A DNA stretch of 64,000 bases. It comes from Nitratireductor sp. ZSWI3. Lineage in GTDB: Bacteria; Pseudomonadota; Alphaproteobacteria; Rhizobiales; Rhizobiaceae. Positions within the stretch are counted from its first letter, which is position 1. Each line of letters opens with the position of its first letter. The translations under genes were made by a program, and so were the position numbers. Where the stretch lies: assembly GCF_024655565.1 (NCBI RefSeq), contig NZ_JANKOF010000009.1, positions 19,717 through 83,716 on the forward strand. The letters are read 5' to 3'. The notes beneath the pieces were generated by a model. It ran no database searches, was not told the origin of the DNA, and saw only the letters and a list, made by a program, of their open reading frames with translations. Below, piece by piece: positions 19,381-27,663 of this stretch.

Positions 19381-20589
19381 TCAGGCGAATGCCATGCGGC
19401 CGGGATTGAGCACGCCCTTCGGGTCGAACTGCTCCTTGAGGCGGGCGGAGAGGGCGGCGAGCGGGGCCGGCTGTGGCTCGAAGACCGGTGTTGCGGCGCG
19501 GGTTGCGAGCGGCGCCCGCACCAGCGTGGCAAAGCCGCCACCGAAATGGGTGATCAGCTCACGCAGGATCTCGGCTTCCGGATCCGCCTCCATGCGCAGC
19601 CAGACGAGGCCGCCCTGCCAGTCGTAGAAGGCGTTGGCGCCGGCCGCGCGGCGGAAGGCGTCGACCATGAGGTGCCCCTGCGACGGCGGCATCGAGACGC
19701 GCCAGACCGGCGCCGGCGAGCCGTCGGCGAAAGGCTTGCAGTCGCGGATCTCGCGCCACAGCCGGCGCGAGACGGCCTCGTCCAGCGTCTCGGCGGCGCC
19801 GAACGGCTTCAGGAGCCGGGTGAGGAGGTCGATTCGGTAGGCGACGGACGGGCCGAATCCCTCGACGCGCAGCACGGTGCGTGCACCGCCGGCAAGGCCG
19901 CCGTCGATGAAGCGGCCGGCAACGCCCTCCGGCAGGTGGGCAGCGCCCGAGACTTCCGCGCTGGAGCCCATCGCCGCCGCCATCGCGGCGCTGGCCTGCG
20001 CGTCGTCGAGGCCGGTGACGAGGAAGCTCGTCTCTGTTTCGGCCGCCGGCAGCACCTTGAACGTCACATCGGTGGCGACGGCGAGCGTCCCCCAGGAGCC
20101 GGCGAGCCCCTTGGAAAGGTCGTAGCCGGTCACGTTCTTCACCACGCGTCCGCCGGATTTGAAGGTCTCGCCGCGCCCCGAGACGGCATGGACGCCGAGG
20201 ATATGATCACGGGCCGCGCCCGCCTTGATGCGCCGCGGGCCGGAGAGGTTGGCGGCGAGCAGCCCACCGATCGTGCCGCGCCCGGCTTCCCCATCGAGCA
20301 GCGGGCCGTAATCCATCGGCTCGAAGGCGAGTTCCTGATTGTGTTCCCTGAGCGCCGCCTCGATTTCGGCGACCGGCGTGCCCGCGCGGGCGGAAAGCAC
20401 CAGCTCCTCCGGCTCATAGAGCGTGATGCCGGAGAGCTTCGACAGGTCCAGCCGATGCCTCGCCTCGACCGGCTGCCCGATGCCGCGCTTGGTGCCATGG
20501 CCGACGATCTCGAGCGACGTCTCCTCGGCGACCGCCCAGCGGACGGCCTCGAGCACCTGAGCGGCGGTGGCGGGGGCGAGGATGGTCAT
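19381..20589 (-). CDS. glcE: Glycolate oxidase FAD-binding subunit GlcE
   Basis: A 402-residue subunit with the FAD_binding_4 (PCMH) fold: HGTKRGIG near the N-terminus, YEPEELVLSARAGTPVAEIE, GRGTIGGLLAANLSGPRR, and VKNVTGYDLSKGLAGSWGTL, a GlcE hallmark. C-terminal LKEQFDPKGVLNPGRM is the family tail. The ATG at 20589 overlaps the TGA of the PIN toxin gene (ATGA), so it is translationally coupled to a gene foreign to the pathway. Confidence 0.95.
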   Translation of the reverse strand: MTILAPATAAQVLEAVRWAVAEETSLEIVGHGTKRGIGQPVEARHRLDLSKLSGITLYEPEELVLSARAGTPVAEIEAALREHNQELAFEPMDYGPLLDGEAGRGTIGGLLAANLSGPRRIKAGAARDHILGVHAVSGRGETFKSGGRVVKNVTGYDLSKGLAGSWGTLAVATDVTFKVLPAAETETSFLVTGLDDAQASAAMAAAMGSSAEVSGAAHLPEGVAGRFIDGGLAGGARTVLRVEGFGPSVAYRIDLLTRLLKPFGAAETLDEAVSRRLWREIRDCKPFADGSPAPVWRVSMPPSQGHLMVDAFRRAAGANAFYDWQGGLVWLRMEADPEAEILRELITHFGGGFATLVRAPLATRAATPVFEPQPAPLAALSARLKEQFDPKGVLNPGRMAFA

Positions 20590-20993
20590 GAAAACTCGCT
20601 GGCGTGCAGGGCGGGCATGCCCGTCGTCTGGAGGCGTGCGACTGCCTTGCGATCGAACGAAACGAATGTTTCGCCACCCATCGAGGTCCCCGCGGCGGCG
20701 ATCACGCCATCGGCAAAATCGCCTCCTGCATCGAGCATGCGCAGACCGGCTGCAACTGTGGCTGCATCGGCAATCACATTCGCCCGGTCCATGATCATGC
20801 GAACGGAGGTGGCTATCTCGCCGCGAGGCAGGCGATAAACCCGGCTTAGGACCCAGACGAATTCGCAGAGACACGGCAAGCAGACGGCGACTGCTTCGGC
20901 GCCTTCAAGGATCGAAAGGGCCGTCCGCGCCTGAGCCTCGTCATCACGGACGACAACACGCACCAGCAGATTCGTGTCTGCCGTGATATTCAT
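20586..20993 (-). CDS. vapC: PIN-domain toxin (VapC family)
   Basis: A 135-residue PIN-domain ribonuclease of a type II toxin-antitoxin pair. The fold begins NITADTNLLVRVVVRDD with the first catalytic aspartate; further acidic residues are in LCEFVWVL and in GGDFADGVIAAAG, and the C-terminal strand is ETFVSFDRKAV. Toxins of this family cleave specific tRNAs or rRNA. Start ATG at 20993 overlaps the antitoxin TGA by four bases; its own stop overlaps the glcE start. It sits inside the glycolate oxidase operon. Confidence 0.9.
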   Translation of the reverse strand: MNITADTNLLVRVVVRDDEAQARTALSILEGAEAVAVCLPCLCEFVWVLSRVYRLPRGEIATSVRMIMDRANVIADAATVAAGLRMLDAGGDFADGVIAAAGTSMGGETFVSFDRKAVARLQTTGMPALHASEFS

Positions 20994-21241
20994 TTCTGGC
21001 CAGCCCAACCCTTGGCAATCGCCTCGTTCATCTCCTCGATGGTGGCCACCTTGTCGGTTTTGCCGGCGAGAATCCCATAAACGTCTTTCCAACTACCTTT
21101 TGGTCTGGCCGCCCGAACCGTCAGTTGCCCATCCGGCAAGGATTCGACCTCGATCTTCTGCCCCGGTTTCACGCCGAGATGCTGGAGCAGTTCCTTCTTC
21201 AATGTCACCTGCCCCTTGGCCGTTACTGTAAGCGTCGTCAT
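20990..21241 (-). CDS. vapB: AbrB/MazE-family antitoxin (VapB-like)
   Basis: An 83-residue antitoxin. The N-terminal swapped-hairpin AbrB domain is clear (TTLTVTAKGQVTLKKELLQHLGVKPGQKIEV). The C-terminal part (EEMNEAIAKGWAGQK) should bind and neutralise the PIN toxin. Start ATG at 21241 preceded by AGGA. A perfect inverted repeat over a sigma70-like promoter lies just upstream, fitting autoregulation. The pair follows glcD after 56 bp. Confidence 0.9.
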   Translation of the reverse strand: MTTLTVTAKGQVTLKKELLQHLGVKPGQKIEVESLPDGQLTVRAARPKGSWKDVYGILAGKTDKVATIEEMNEAIAKGWAGQK

Positions 21242-21266
21242 CGGTTCGGTTCCTGTGTATTGCTCC

Positions 21267-21295
21267 AAAGTAAGGCAACATTGCCTTACTTTCAA
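21267..21295 (-). promoter_or_regulatory. Toxin-antitoxin promoter with overlapping operator
   Basis: On the minus strand: -35 TTGAAA (21290-21295), 17-bp spacer, -10 TACTTT (21267-21272). The spacer and -10 are covered by a perfect inverted repeat, AAAGTAAGGCAA (21267-21278) and TTGCCTTACTTT (21281-21292), two bases apart. This is the expected autoregulatory site of an AbrB-type antitoxin and gives the pair its own promoter inside the glc operon. Confidence 0.8.
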
Positions 21296-21297
21296 TC

Positions 21298-22794
21298 TCA
21301 GAACCGCTCCAGTTCCGGGAACGGCATCTGGCCGCGATGGATGTGCATGCGGCCGAGCTCGGCGCAGCGATGGAGCTGCGGGAAGACCTTGCCGGGATTG
21401 AGCAGGTGGTGCGGGTCGAAGGCGCATTTTACGCGGATCTGCTGGTTCAGATCGTCTTCCGAAAACATCTCCGGCATCAGGTCGCGTTTTTCGACGCCGA
21501 CGCCGTGCTCGCCCGTCAACACGCCGCCGACCTCGACGCAGAGCCGCAGGATGTCGGCGCCGAAGGCTTCCGCGTTCTCCAATTCGCCCGGCTTGTTGGC
21601 GTCGTAGAGGATGAGCGGATGCAGGTTGCCGTCGCCGGCATGGAAGACGTTGGCGACCCGCAGGCCGTATTTCTCCGACAGGGCGCGCATGCCGGCGAGC
21701 ACCCGCGGCAGTTCCTTGCGCGGAATCGTGCCGTCCATACAGTAATAATCGGGCGAGATGCGGCCGACGGCCGGGAAGGCGGCCTTGCGCCCGGCCCAGA
21801 AGACCGCACGCTCCTCGTCGGAGGTGGAGGCGCGGCTGGTGGTGGCGCCATTCTTGCGGGCGATCGCCTCGACCCGGCCGATCAGATGATCGACCTCAGC
21901 CTGCGGACCGTCCAGCTCGACGATCAGCAGCGCTTCCACGTCGAGCGGGTAACCGGCATGGACGAAATCCTCGGCGGCGCGGATCGCCGGCCCGTCCATC
22001 ATCTCCATGCCGCCGGGGATGATGCCGGCGCCGATGATCTCCGCCACGCACTGGCCGGCTTCCTCGCTGGAGGGAAAGCCGATGAGCAGCGCACGGGCGG
22101 TCTCAGGCTTCTGCAGGATGCGCACCGTCACCTCTGTGACGACACCGAGCAGACCCTCCGAGCCGGTCATCAGGCCGAGCAGGTCATAACCTTCCGCATC
22201 GAGATGCTTGCCACCGAGCCGCACCACGTCGCCGTTCATCAGCACCATCTCGATGCCGAGCACATTGTTGGCGGTCAGGCCGTATTTCAGGCAATGCACC
22301 CCACCGGAATTCTCCGCCACGTTGCCGCCGATGGAGCAGGCGATCTGCGAGGAAGGGTCCGGCGCATAGTAGAAGCCTTCCTGCTCCACCGCGTGCGTGA
22401 TGCCGAGATTGGTGACGCCCGGCTGGGCGACCACCGCGCGGTTCGGATAGTCGATGTTGAGAATGCGGTTGAAGCGGCTCATGACGAGGAGCACCGCATC
22501 CTCGAGCGGCAGGGCGCCGCCGGACAGCGATGTGCCCGAGCCGCGCGGCACCACGCGGATGTTGCGCTCATGGCAGTATTTGAGGATGCGCGCGACCTGC
22601 GCGGTGGTCTCCGGCAGCACGACGACGAGCGGCAACTGGCGATAGGCCGTCAGCCCGTCGCTCTCGAAGGCGCGCATCTCGTGCTCCGTCTCCACCACGC
22701 CCTCGCCGGGCACGATGATGCGCATATCGGCGACGATATCGGCACGCTTGTGCAAGGTAGCGGCATTGGCCTTCGGCATTGCAGGGCCGGACAT
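21298..22794 (-). CDS. glcD: Glycolate oxidase subunit GlcD (FAD-linked oxidase)
   Basis: A 498-residue catalytic flavoprotein of glycolate dehydrogenase. PCMH FAD domain: VVPRGSGTSLSGGALP, CSIGGNVAENSGGVHCLKYG and GSEGLLGVVTEVTVR. The C-terminal FAD-linked oxidase domain has ANVFHAGDGNLHPLI and GGVLTGEHGVGVEKR, then FDPHHLLNPGKVFP. Length and motifs match GlcD. First gene of the minus-strand cluster; a 7-bp-arm inverted repeat lies just upstream of its start (22806-22830). Confidence 0.97.
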   Translation of the reverse strand: MSGPAMPKANAATLHKRADIVADMRIIVPGEGVVETEHEMRAFESDGLTAYRQLPLVVVLPETTAQVARILKYCHERNIRVVPRGSGTSLSGGALPLEDAVLLVMSRFNRILNIDYPNRAVVAQPGVTNLGITHAVEQEGFYYAPDPSSQIACSIGGNVAENSGGVHCLKYGLTANNVLGIEMVLMNGDVVRLGGKHLDAEGYDLLGLMTGSEGLLGVVTEVTVRILQKPETARALLIGFPSSEEAGQCVAEIIGAGIIPGGMEMMDGPAIRAAEDFVHAGYPLDVEALLIVELDGPQAEVDHLIGRVEAIARKNGATTSRASTSDEERAVFWAGRKAAFPAVGRISPDYYCMDGTIPRKELPRVLAGMRALSEKYGLRVANVFHAGDGNLHPLILYDANKPGELENAEAFGADILRLCVEVGGVLTGEHGVGVEKRDLMPEMFSEDDLNQQIRVKCAFDPHHLLNPGKVFPQLHRCAELGRMHIHRGQMPFPELERF

Positions 22795-22805
22795 GCATGT
22801 TCCTC

Positions 22806-22830
22806 CACTGGTCCAATCTATTTACCAGTG
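22806..22830 (-). promoter_or_regulatory. Inverted repeat upstream of glcD (candidate GntR/FadR-type operator)
   Basis: CACTGGT (22806-22812) and ACCAGTG (22824-22830) are perfect inverted arms 11 bp apart, 12 bp upstream of the glcD start. FadR-subfamily GntR regulators often bind TGGT-N-ACCA sites. A related TTGACCAGT occurs at 24508-24516 upstream of the FadR-type gene. A shared regulator is inferred, not shown. Confidence 0.5.
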
Positions 22831-22910
22831 CGTCTCCAGTCCTGCAAATGCTGCGCCGAAGCGCCGCCTGCGTCAATCCGCCTCGGGTGTCGCCCCGCCC
22901 CTCATCCGCC

Positions 22911-23020
22911 TGCCGGCACCTTCTCCCCGCAAACGGGGAGAAGGAGGATGGCCGCAATGTTGTGCCTCAACCTCTATGCCCCCTTCTCCCCGTTTGCGGG
23001 GAGAAGGTGAGGATGAGGGG
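22911..23020. repeat. Paired-hairpin intergenic repeat (CCTTCTCCCC family)
   Basis: Two hairpins: CCTTCTCCCC-GCAAAC-GGGGAGAAGG (22919-22944) and CCTTCTCCCC-GTTTGC-GGGGAGAAGG (22982-23007), with flanking arms CCCCTCATCC / GGATGAGGGG. The whole is an inverted repeat about 110 bp long in the gap between glcD and the DUF3422 gene. I recognise the motif as widespread in Hyphomicrobiales genomes. No gene seen in the rest of 22831-23038. Confidence 0.8.
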
Positions 23021-23038
23021 CAGCGCCGGCGCACAACA

Positions 23039-24394
23039 TCACTCCCCAGCATCCTCGCGTGCGTGGCCGCGGCGGATGCGGCGCACGAGAAGCCAGACGC
23101 CGAGCACCGCGGCAGGCACCGCTGCGGCGGTGATCGTCTCGGCCGAAAGCCCGGGCAGGGTGTGGCCGGCCCCTTTGGCAACGTAGCCGACAAGCCCCAC
23201 CACATAGTAGGAGATGGCGGCGACGGACAGCCCCTCGACGGTCTGCTGCAGGCGCAGCTGCAGCTTGGCGCGCCGGTTCATGGAGGCGAGCAGGTCGCGG
23301 TTCTGCCGCTCCACCTCGACATCCACCCAACTCCTGAGCAGGTTGGCGGCGCGAGTGAGCTTACGCGACAGGTTGGCCTGCCGCTCCTCGACCGACCGGC
23401 AGGTGCGCATGGCCGGCTCGACGCGCCGCTGCAGGAAGGCCGCCCAGGTCTCGTAGCCCGAGACGGGAGCCTCGTTCAGCGTGTCGAGACGCTCCTCGAC
23501 GATGCCGTGATAGGCTCGGCTCGCGCCGAAGCGGTAGAGACTGGCGGCGGCATCGGCCTCCAGCTCGGCGGCAAGCTCGGTGAGCTGCGAGAGCAGGTCA
23601 TGGCTGTCATGCTTCTCGCGCTGGCGCATCTGCGCCGTCAAGAGGGCGAGGCGGTCTTCCATGCGCCTGAGGCGCGGCGACAGCGACTGCGCCAGCGGCA
23701 GGCCGAGCATGGCCAGCGTCCGGTAGGTCTCGATGTCGATCAGGCGCTGCGACAGCGCTCCGATGCGCGCCGGGCTGAGGCCGTCTTCCAGGATCAGGAT
23801 ACGCGTCAGGCCGTCGCCGTCCTGGCGGAAATCGGTGGCGACGGTGGCGCGGCCGCCTTCGACGACCGAATAGCCGAGGCTCGTCGGATCGAAGGCCTCG
23901 ATCAGCTTTTCGGCCGCCGCCGACCGCTTTCTGATCTCCACCCGCGTTCCCGATATGGCGGTGCCGGGCGGGCTGAAGGCATTGCCGAAGGGCGATTCCT
24001 CGAGCGGCTTTCCGTTGCGCGGCGAAATCGGGCAATCCCATTGATAGCTGGAGAATTCCGTGTGGCGCTCCCAGCGCAGCGTACCCTTGCCCCATTTCAT
24101 CGCGTGGTGGCGGGCGTTGGCGTCCGGCGGCGCGACGCCGAGCCGGCGCGACAGATCGGCAAGGACCGCATGGTCGACCGCCGAGCCGCCCTCGGTCATG
24201 AAGGAAAGCTGGATGATGAGACGCGGCGTCTCGAGCAGCGGGTGCGGGCGCGCATGCACCTCGCCCAGCGCGCCGGCGCGGCCCTCATGCGCCGGAAAGC
24301 CGAGCACGCTGCCGGTGACCAGCGTCTCGAGCGGCATCGCCTCCGCTTCTGCTTCTTTCACGATTGTAAAAGGTTTCACGGTCTCTTGGCCCAT
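23039..24394 (-). CDS. DUF3422 family protein
   Basis: A 451-residue protein of the DUF3422 family. N-terminal part soluble with GEVHARPHPLLETPRLIIQL, KWGKGTLRWERHTEFSSYQW and IEAFDPTSLGYS-type segments typical of the family. The C-terminus has two predicted membrane helices (about residues 385-410 and 415-440) after a coiled, charged stretch with paired RRAKLQLRLQQTVEGLSVAAISYY. The tail-anchored layout resembles CorA-like membrane proteins, but function is not established. Divergent from the FadR-type regulator gene with a 189-bp gap. Confidence 0.85.
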   Translation of the reverse strand: MGQETVKPFTIVKEAEAEAMPLETLVTGSVLGFPAHEGRAGALGEVHARPHPLLETPRLIIQLSFMTEGGSAVDHAVLADLSRRLGVAPPDANARHHAMKWGKGTLRWERHTEFSSYQWDCPISPRNGKPLEESPFGNAFSPPGTAISGTRVEIRKRSAAAEKLIEAFDPTSLGYSVVEGGRATVATDFRQDGDGLTRILILEDGLSPARIGALSQRLIDIETYRTLAMLGLPLAQSLSPRLRRMEDRLALLTAQMRQREKHDSHDLLSQLTELAAELEADAAASLYRFGASRAYHGIVEERLDTLNEAPVSGYETWAAFLQRRVEPAMRTCRSVEERQANLSRKLTRAANLLRSWVDVEVERQNRDLLASMNRRAKLQLRLQQTVEGLSVAAISYYVVGLVGYVAKGAGHTLPGLSAETITAAAVPAAVLGVWLLVRRIRRGHAREDAGE

Positions 24395-24583
24395 TGCGCC
24401 TTGCCGTCTGCATCACGATAGCCCCGCCGCAAGTATGCTATCGCAACGACGAAAGGCGCAACGTGCCCCTTTCGCTGCTGCCGCGCTTTCTTTATTGGAC
24501 AAAGAAATTGACCAGTTCCGCGCGGCAGCGCTATCCTGCGCGCCAAGAACAGTCCTTCACGCCGCCAAAGACGGCAACGGCCG

Positions 24584-25372
24584 GTGAAAACAGTCTTTTC
24601 CAGGATCGAGCATGCACGCACCGCCGACGGCGTCGTCCGGCAGATCGAGACGCTGATCCTGGAAGGCGTGCTGCGCGACGGCGACCGGCTGCCGGGCGAG
24701 CGTGAGCTGGCGCGCCAGCTCGACGTGTCGCGGCCGATCCTGCGCGATGCCCTGAAGGCGCTGGAGGAGCGCGGCCTGATCCTGACGCGCCATGGCGGAG
24801 GCACCTATGTCGCCGACGTGATCGGCCAGGTCTTTTCGTCGCCGGTTAGCGCGCTGATCGCCTCGCACCGCAAGGCGACTGCGGATTATCTGGAGTATCG
24901 GCGCGAGATCGAGGCGATCGCCGCCGATTTTGCGGCGCGCCGCGCGACGCCGGAGGATCTGGTGTTGCTGCGGGCGATCATGGAGCGCATGGACGCCGCG
25001 CACGCCGCGCAGGATTTCGAGGCGGAGGCGGCAAGCGACATCGAGTTCCACAACGCGATCGTCGAATGCGCCCACAACATCGTTCTCCTGCACACGCTGC
25101 GCGCCTGCTATCGGCTGCTTTCGGACGGAGTGTTCCTCAACCGCACGCGCATCTATGCGATGCCCGATGCACGCAACACGCTGCTCGCGCAGCACCGCGC
25201 GATCCACAACGCCATCGTCGCAGGCGATCCCGCGGCGGCACGGGCGGCTGCGGTCGCCCATATCGACTTCGTCGAGAAGGCCACTTTCGACGCCGAGCGC
25301 ACGGGCGACTGGCAGCGCATCTCCCGCCTGCGCCTCAACCAGCGCGGCGGCGCGGAGGCGGCCGAGCCATGA
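24584..25372 (+). CDS. GntR/FadR-family transcriptional regulator (probably of lactate/glycolate genes)
   Basis: A 262-residue regulator with a GTG start. N-terminal winged helix: LILEGVLRDGDRLPGEREL, QLDVSRPILRDALKALEERGLI, then the wing TRHGGGTYVAD. The C-terminal FCD ligand domain (about residues 85-235) carries the metal/ligand histidines in DIEFHNAIVECAHN and HRAIHNAIVAGD and AHIDFVEK. LldR/PdhR relatives respond to lactate or pyruvate. It lies 78 bp before lutABC and beside the glc operon, so control of both is likely. Confidence 0.9.
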   Translation: MKTVFSRIEHARTADGVVRQIETLILEGVLRDGDRLPGERELARQLDVSRPILRDALKALEERGLILTRHGGGTYVADVIGQVFSSPVSALIASHRKATADYLEYRREIEAIAADFAARRATPEDLVLLRAIMERMDAAHAAQDFEAEAASDIEFHNAIVECAHNIVLLHTLRACYRLLSDGVFLNRTRIYAMPDARNTLLAQHRAIHNAIVAGDPAAARAAAVAHIDFVEKATFDAERTGDWQRISRLRLNQRGGAEAAEP

Positions 25373-25450
25373 TCGAGCGCCCGACCTCGATCGAGCCATG
25401 AGGAAGCGCTGCGAGGCGCTGCACCAAACCAGCCAGCGAAAGATGAACTG

Positions 25451-26224
25451 TTGAAAGAAGACACCAAGAAAACACCACGCGTCGGCCTTTTCGTCACCTG
25501 TCTGGTGGATCTGTTCCGGCCGACCGTCGGCTTTGCTGCCGTCAAGCTGATGGAGGAGGCCGGCTGCACGGTCGAGGTGCCGATGGCGCAGACCTGCTGC
25601 GGCCAGCCGGCCTACAATTCCGGCGACCGCGAGGACGCGGCGGCCATTGCCCGCCAGACGATCGAGGCCTTCGAGGAATACGACTATGTGGTCGCGCCCT
25701 CCGGCTCCTGCGCCGGCATGCTGAAGAAGCATTATCCCTCGCTTTTGAAGGCCACGTCGTGGGAAGAGCGCGCCGACGCCTTTTCCGGCAAGGTGCACGA
25801 GCTGATGAGCTTCCTGGTCGACGTGCTCGGCGTGACCTCGGTTCACGCCCGCCACGAGGGCAGCGTGACCTATCACGATTCATGCTCGGGCCTCAGGGAG
25901 CTGAACGTCCAGAAGCAGCCGCGCCAGCTTCTGGCGACGGTCGAGGGGCTGGAGCTGAAGGAGATGCCGAATGCCGATGTGTGCTGCGGCTTCGGCGGCA
26001 CCTTCTGCGTCAAGTATCCCGACATCTCCAACAAGATCGTCGAGGAGAAGACGGCAAGCATCGCGGCATCGGGTGCCGAGACGCTGCTGGCCGGCGACCT
26101 TGGCTGTCTGATGAACATGGCCGGCAAGCTGCACCGGCAGGGAAGCGGCATCAAGGTGCGGCATGTGGCCGAGGTTCTGGCCGGGATGGACGATGCGCCG
26201 GCGATCGGCGGAGGAGGGCGCTGA
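25451..26224 (+). CDS. lutA: Lactate utilization iron-sulfur protein LutA (LldE)
   Basis: A 257-residue subunit of the LutABC/LldEFG L-lactate oxidation complex. Two CCG cysteine-rich domains: TCCGQPAYNSGD with SGSCAGMLKKHY, and HDSCSGLRELN with DVCCGFGGTFCVKYP. The start taken is TTG at 25451, since no in-frame ATG precedes the conserved VGLFVTCLVDLF; a TTG start is plausible but untested. Its stop overlaps the lutB ATG by one base. Confidence 0.95.
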   Translation: MKEDTKKTPRVGLFVTCLVDLFRPTVGFAAVKLMEEAGCTVEVPMAQTCCGQPAYNSGDREDAAAIARQTIEAFEEYDYVVAPSGSCAGMLKKHYPSLLKATSWEERADAFSGKVHELMSFLVDVLGVTSVHARHEGSVTYHDSCSGLRELNVQKQPRQLLATVEGLELKEMPNADVCCGFGGTFCVKYPDISNKIVEEKTASIAASGAETLLAGDLGCLMNMAGKLHRQGSGIKVRHVAEVLAGMDDAPAIGGGGR

Positions 26225-27663
26225 TGGAGGTCGAATCCCCGAAATTCAAGGAAAAGGCACGCCGGGCAATTGCCGACGAGCAGTTGCAGCGCGCCATGGG
26301 CAAGGCCAGGATCGGCTTCGTCGGCAAGCGCAAGAAGGCGGTGGAGGCGCTGCCGGAATTCGAGGAACTGCGCTCCTCGGCCCGGGCCATCAAGGACCAC
26401 ACGCTGGCTCACCTCGATCTTTACCTGGAAGCCTATGAGCGCAAGGTGATCGCCTCGGGCGGCCAGGTGCACTGGGCCGAGACCGCCGAGGATGCGCGCC
26501 GCGCCGTGCTCGCCATCTGCCGCGCCGCGGGCGCCCGCACCGTGACCAAGGGCAAGTCCATGATCACCGAGGAGATCGCGCTCAACGATTTCCTGGAAGA
26601 AGAGGGCATCCAGCCGGTCGAGACGGATCTCGGCGAGTACATCATCCAGTTGCGCGGCGAGCATCCGAGCCACATCATCGGCCCGGCGCTGCACCTCAAC
26701 AAGGAGCAGGTGGAGGAGGATTTCCGCCGCGTGCACACCGCGCTGCCGGCAGGCCGCGACCTGTCGCAGCCCGAATCGCTGCTCGGCGAGGCGCGCGAGA
26801 TCCTGCGGCCGCAATATTTCGCCGCCGATGTGGGCATCACCGGCGCCAATTTCCTGATCGCCGAGACGGGCACCTCGATCATCGTCACCAACGAGGGCAA
26901 CGGCGACCTGACGCAGACCCTGCCGCGCGTGCACATCGTCGTCGCCTCGATCGAGAAGATCGTTCCGACGCTGGAGGATGCAAGCCAGCTCCTGCGCGTG
27001 CTCGCCCGCTCGGCGACCGGCCAGGACATGAGCGTCTATACGACCCTGTCCACCGGCCCGCGCCGGCCCGGCGATCCCGACGGGCCGGAGGAATACCATG
27101 TCATCCTGCTCGACAACGGCCGTTCCTCGATGCTCGGCACCGAGTTTCACGAGATGCTGCGCTGCATCCGCTGCGGCGCCTGCATGAACCACTGCCCCGT
27201 CTACCACGCGGTCGGCGGCCATGCCTATGGCTGGGTCTATCCGGGCCCGATGGGGGCGGTGCTGACGCCATCGCTGGTCGGCGTCGACAAGGCCGGGCAT
27301 CTGCCCAACGCGTCGACCTTCTGCGGCCGCTGCGAATCGGTCTGCCCGATGCAGATTCCCCTGCCGCGCATGATGCGCCATTGGCGCGAGCGCGAGTTCG
27401 AGCGTGGGCTGAACCCGGCGACGCAGCGCTTCGGCCTCGGCTTATGGGCCTTTTTCGCCCGGCGGCCGCGGCTTTACCGCCTGGCGACCGCGCTGACGAT
27501 CCCGGTCCTTGCGGGGCTGGCCGGCAGCCGGGGGCGCTTCCGCTCGCTGCCGCTCGCCGGCGGCTGGACGAGGCATCGCGACCTGCCGGCGCCGGAGACG
27601 CGCACCTTCATGCAGCAATGGCGCGACCGCGAAACCCGCAAACAGGAAAGGAGCGCCGCATGA
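26224..27663 (+). CDS. lutB: Lactate utilization iron-sulfur protein LutB (LldF)
   Basis: A 479-residue central subunit. N-terminal LUD domain with TVTKGKSMITEEIALNDFLE and EIVVTNEGNGDL-like segments, then two 4Fe-4S motifs, CIRCGACMNHCPVYHAVGG and CGRCESVCPMQIPLP. The ATG at 26224 fits the family N-terminus (VESPKFKEKARRAIAD); the longer open frame overlaps lutA. It overlaps lutC by ATGA. The C-terminal tail carries the HRDLP segment common in LutB. Confidence 0.96.
   Translation: MEVESPKFKEKARRAIADEQLQRAMGKARIGFVGKRKKAVEALPEFEELRSSARAIKDHTLAHLDLYLEAYERKVIASGGQVHWAETAEDARRAVLAICRAAGARTVTKGKSMITEEIALNDFLEEEGIQPVETDLGEYIIQLRGEHPSHIIGPALHLNKEQVEEDFRRVHTALPAGRDLSQPESLLGEAREILRPQYFAADVGITGANFLIAETGTSIIVTNEGNGDLTQTLPRVHIVVASIEKIVPTLEDASQLLRVLARSATGQDMSVYTTLSTGPRRPGDPDGPEEYHVILLDNGRSSMLGTEFHEMLRCIRCGACMNHCPVYHAVGGHAYGWVYPGPMGAVLTPSLVGVDKAGHLPNASTFCGRCESVCPMQIPLPRMMRHWREREFERGLNPATQRFGLGLWAFFARRPRLYRLATALTIPVLAGLAGSRGRFRSLPLAGGWTRHRDLPAPETRTFMQQWRDRETRKQERSAA

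Noticed and set aside
22911..23020. CRISPR array
   Set aside because: Only two hairpins in opposite orientation, no regular spacers and no cas genes anywhere in the window.
23039..23330. Short open frames within the 22.9-23.3 kb repeat region
   Set aside because: They run through palindromic repeat sequence and the end of the DUF3422 gene; composition is not protein-like.
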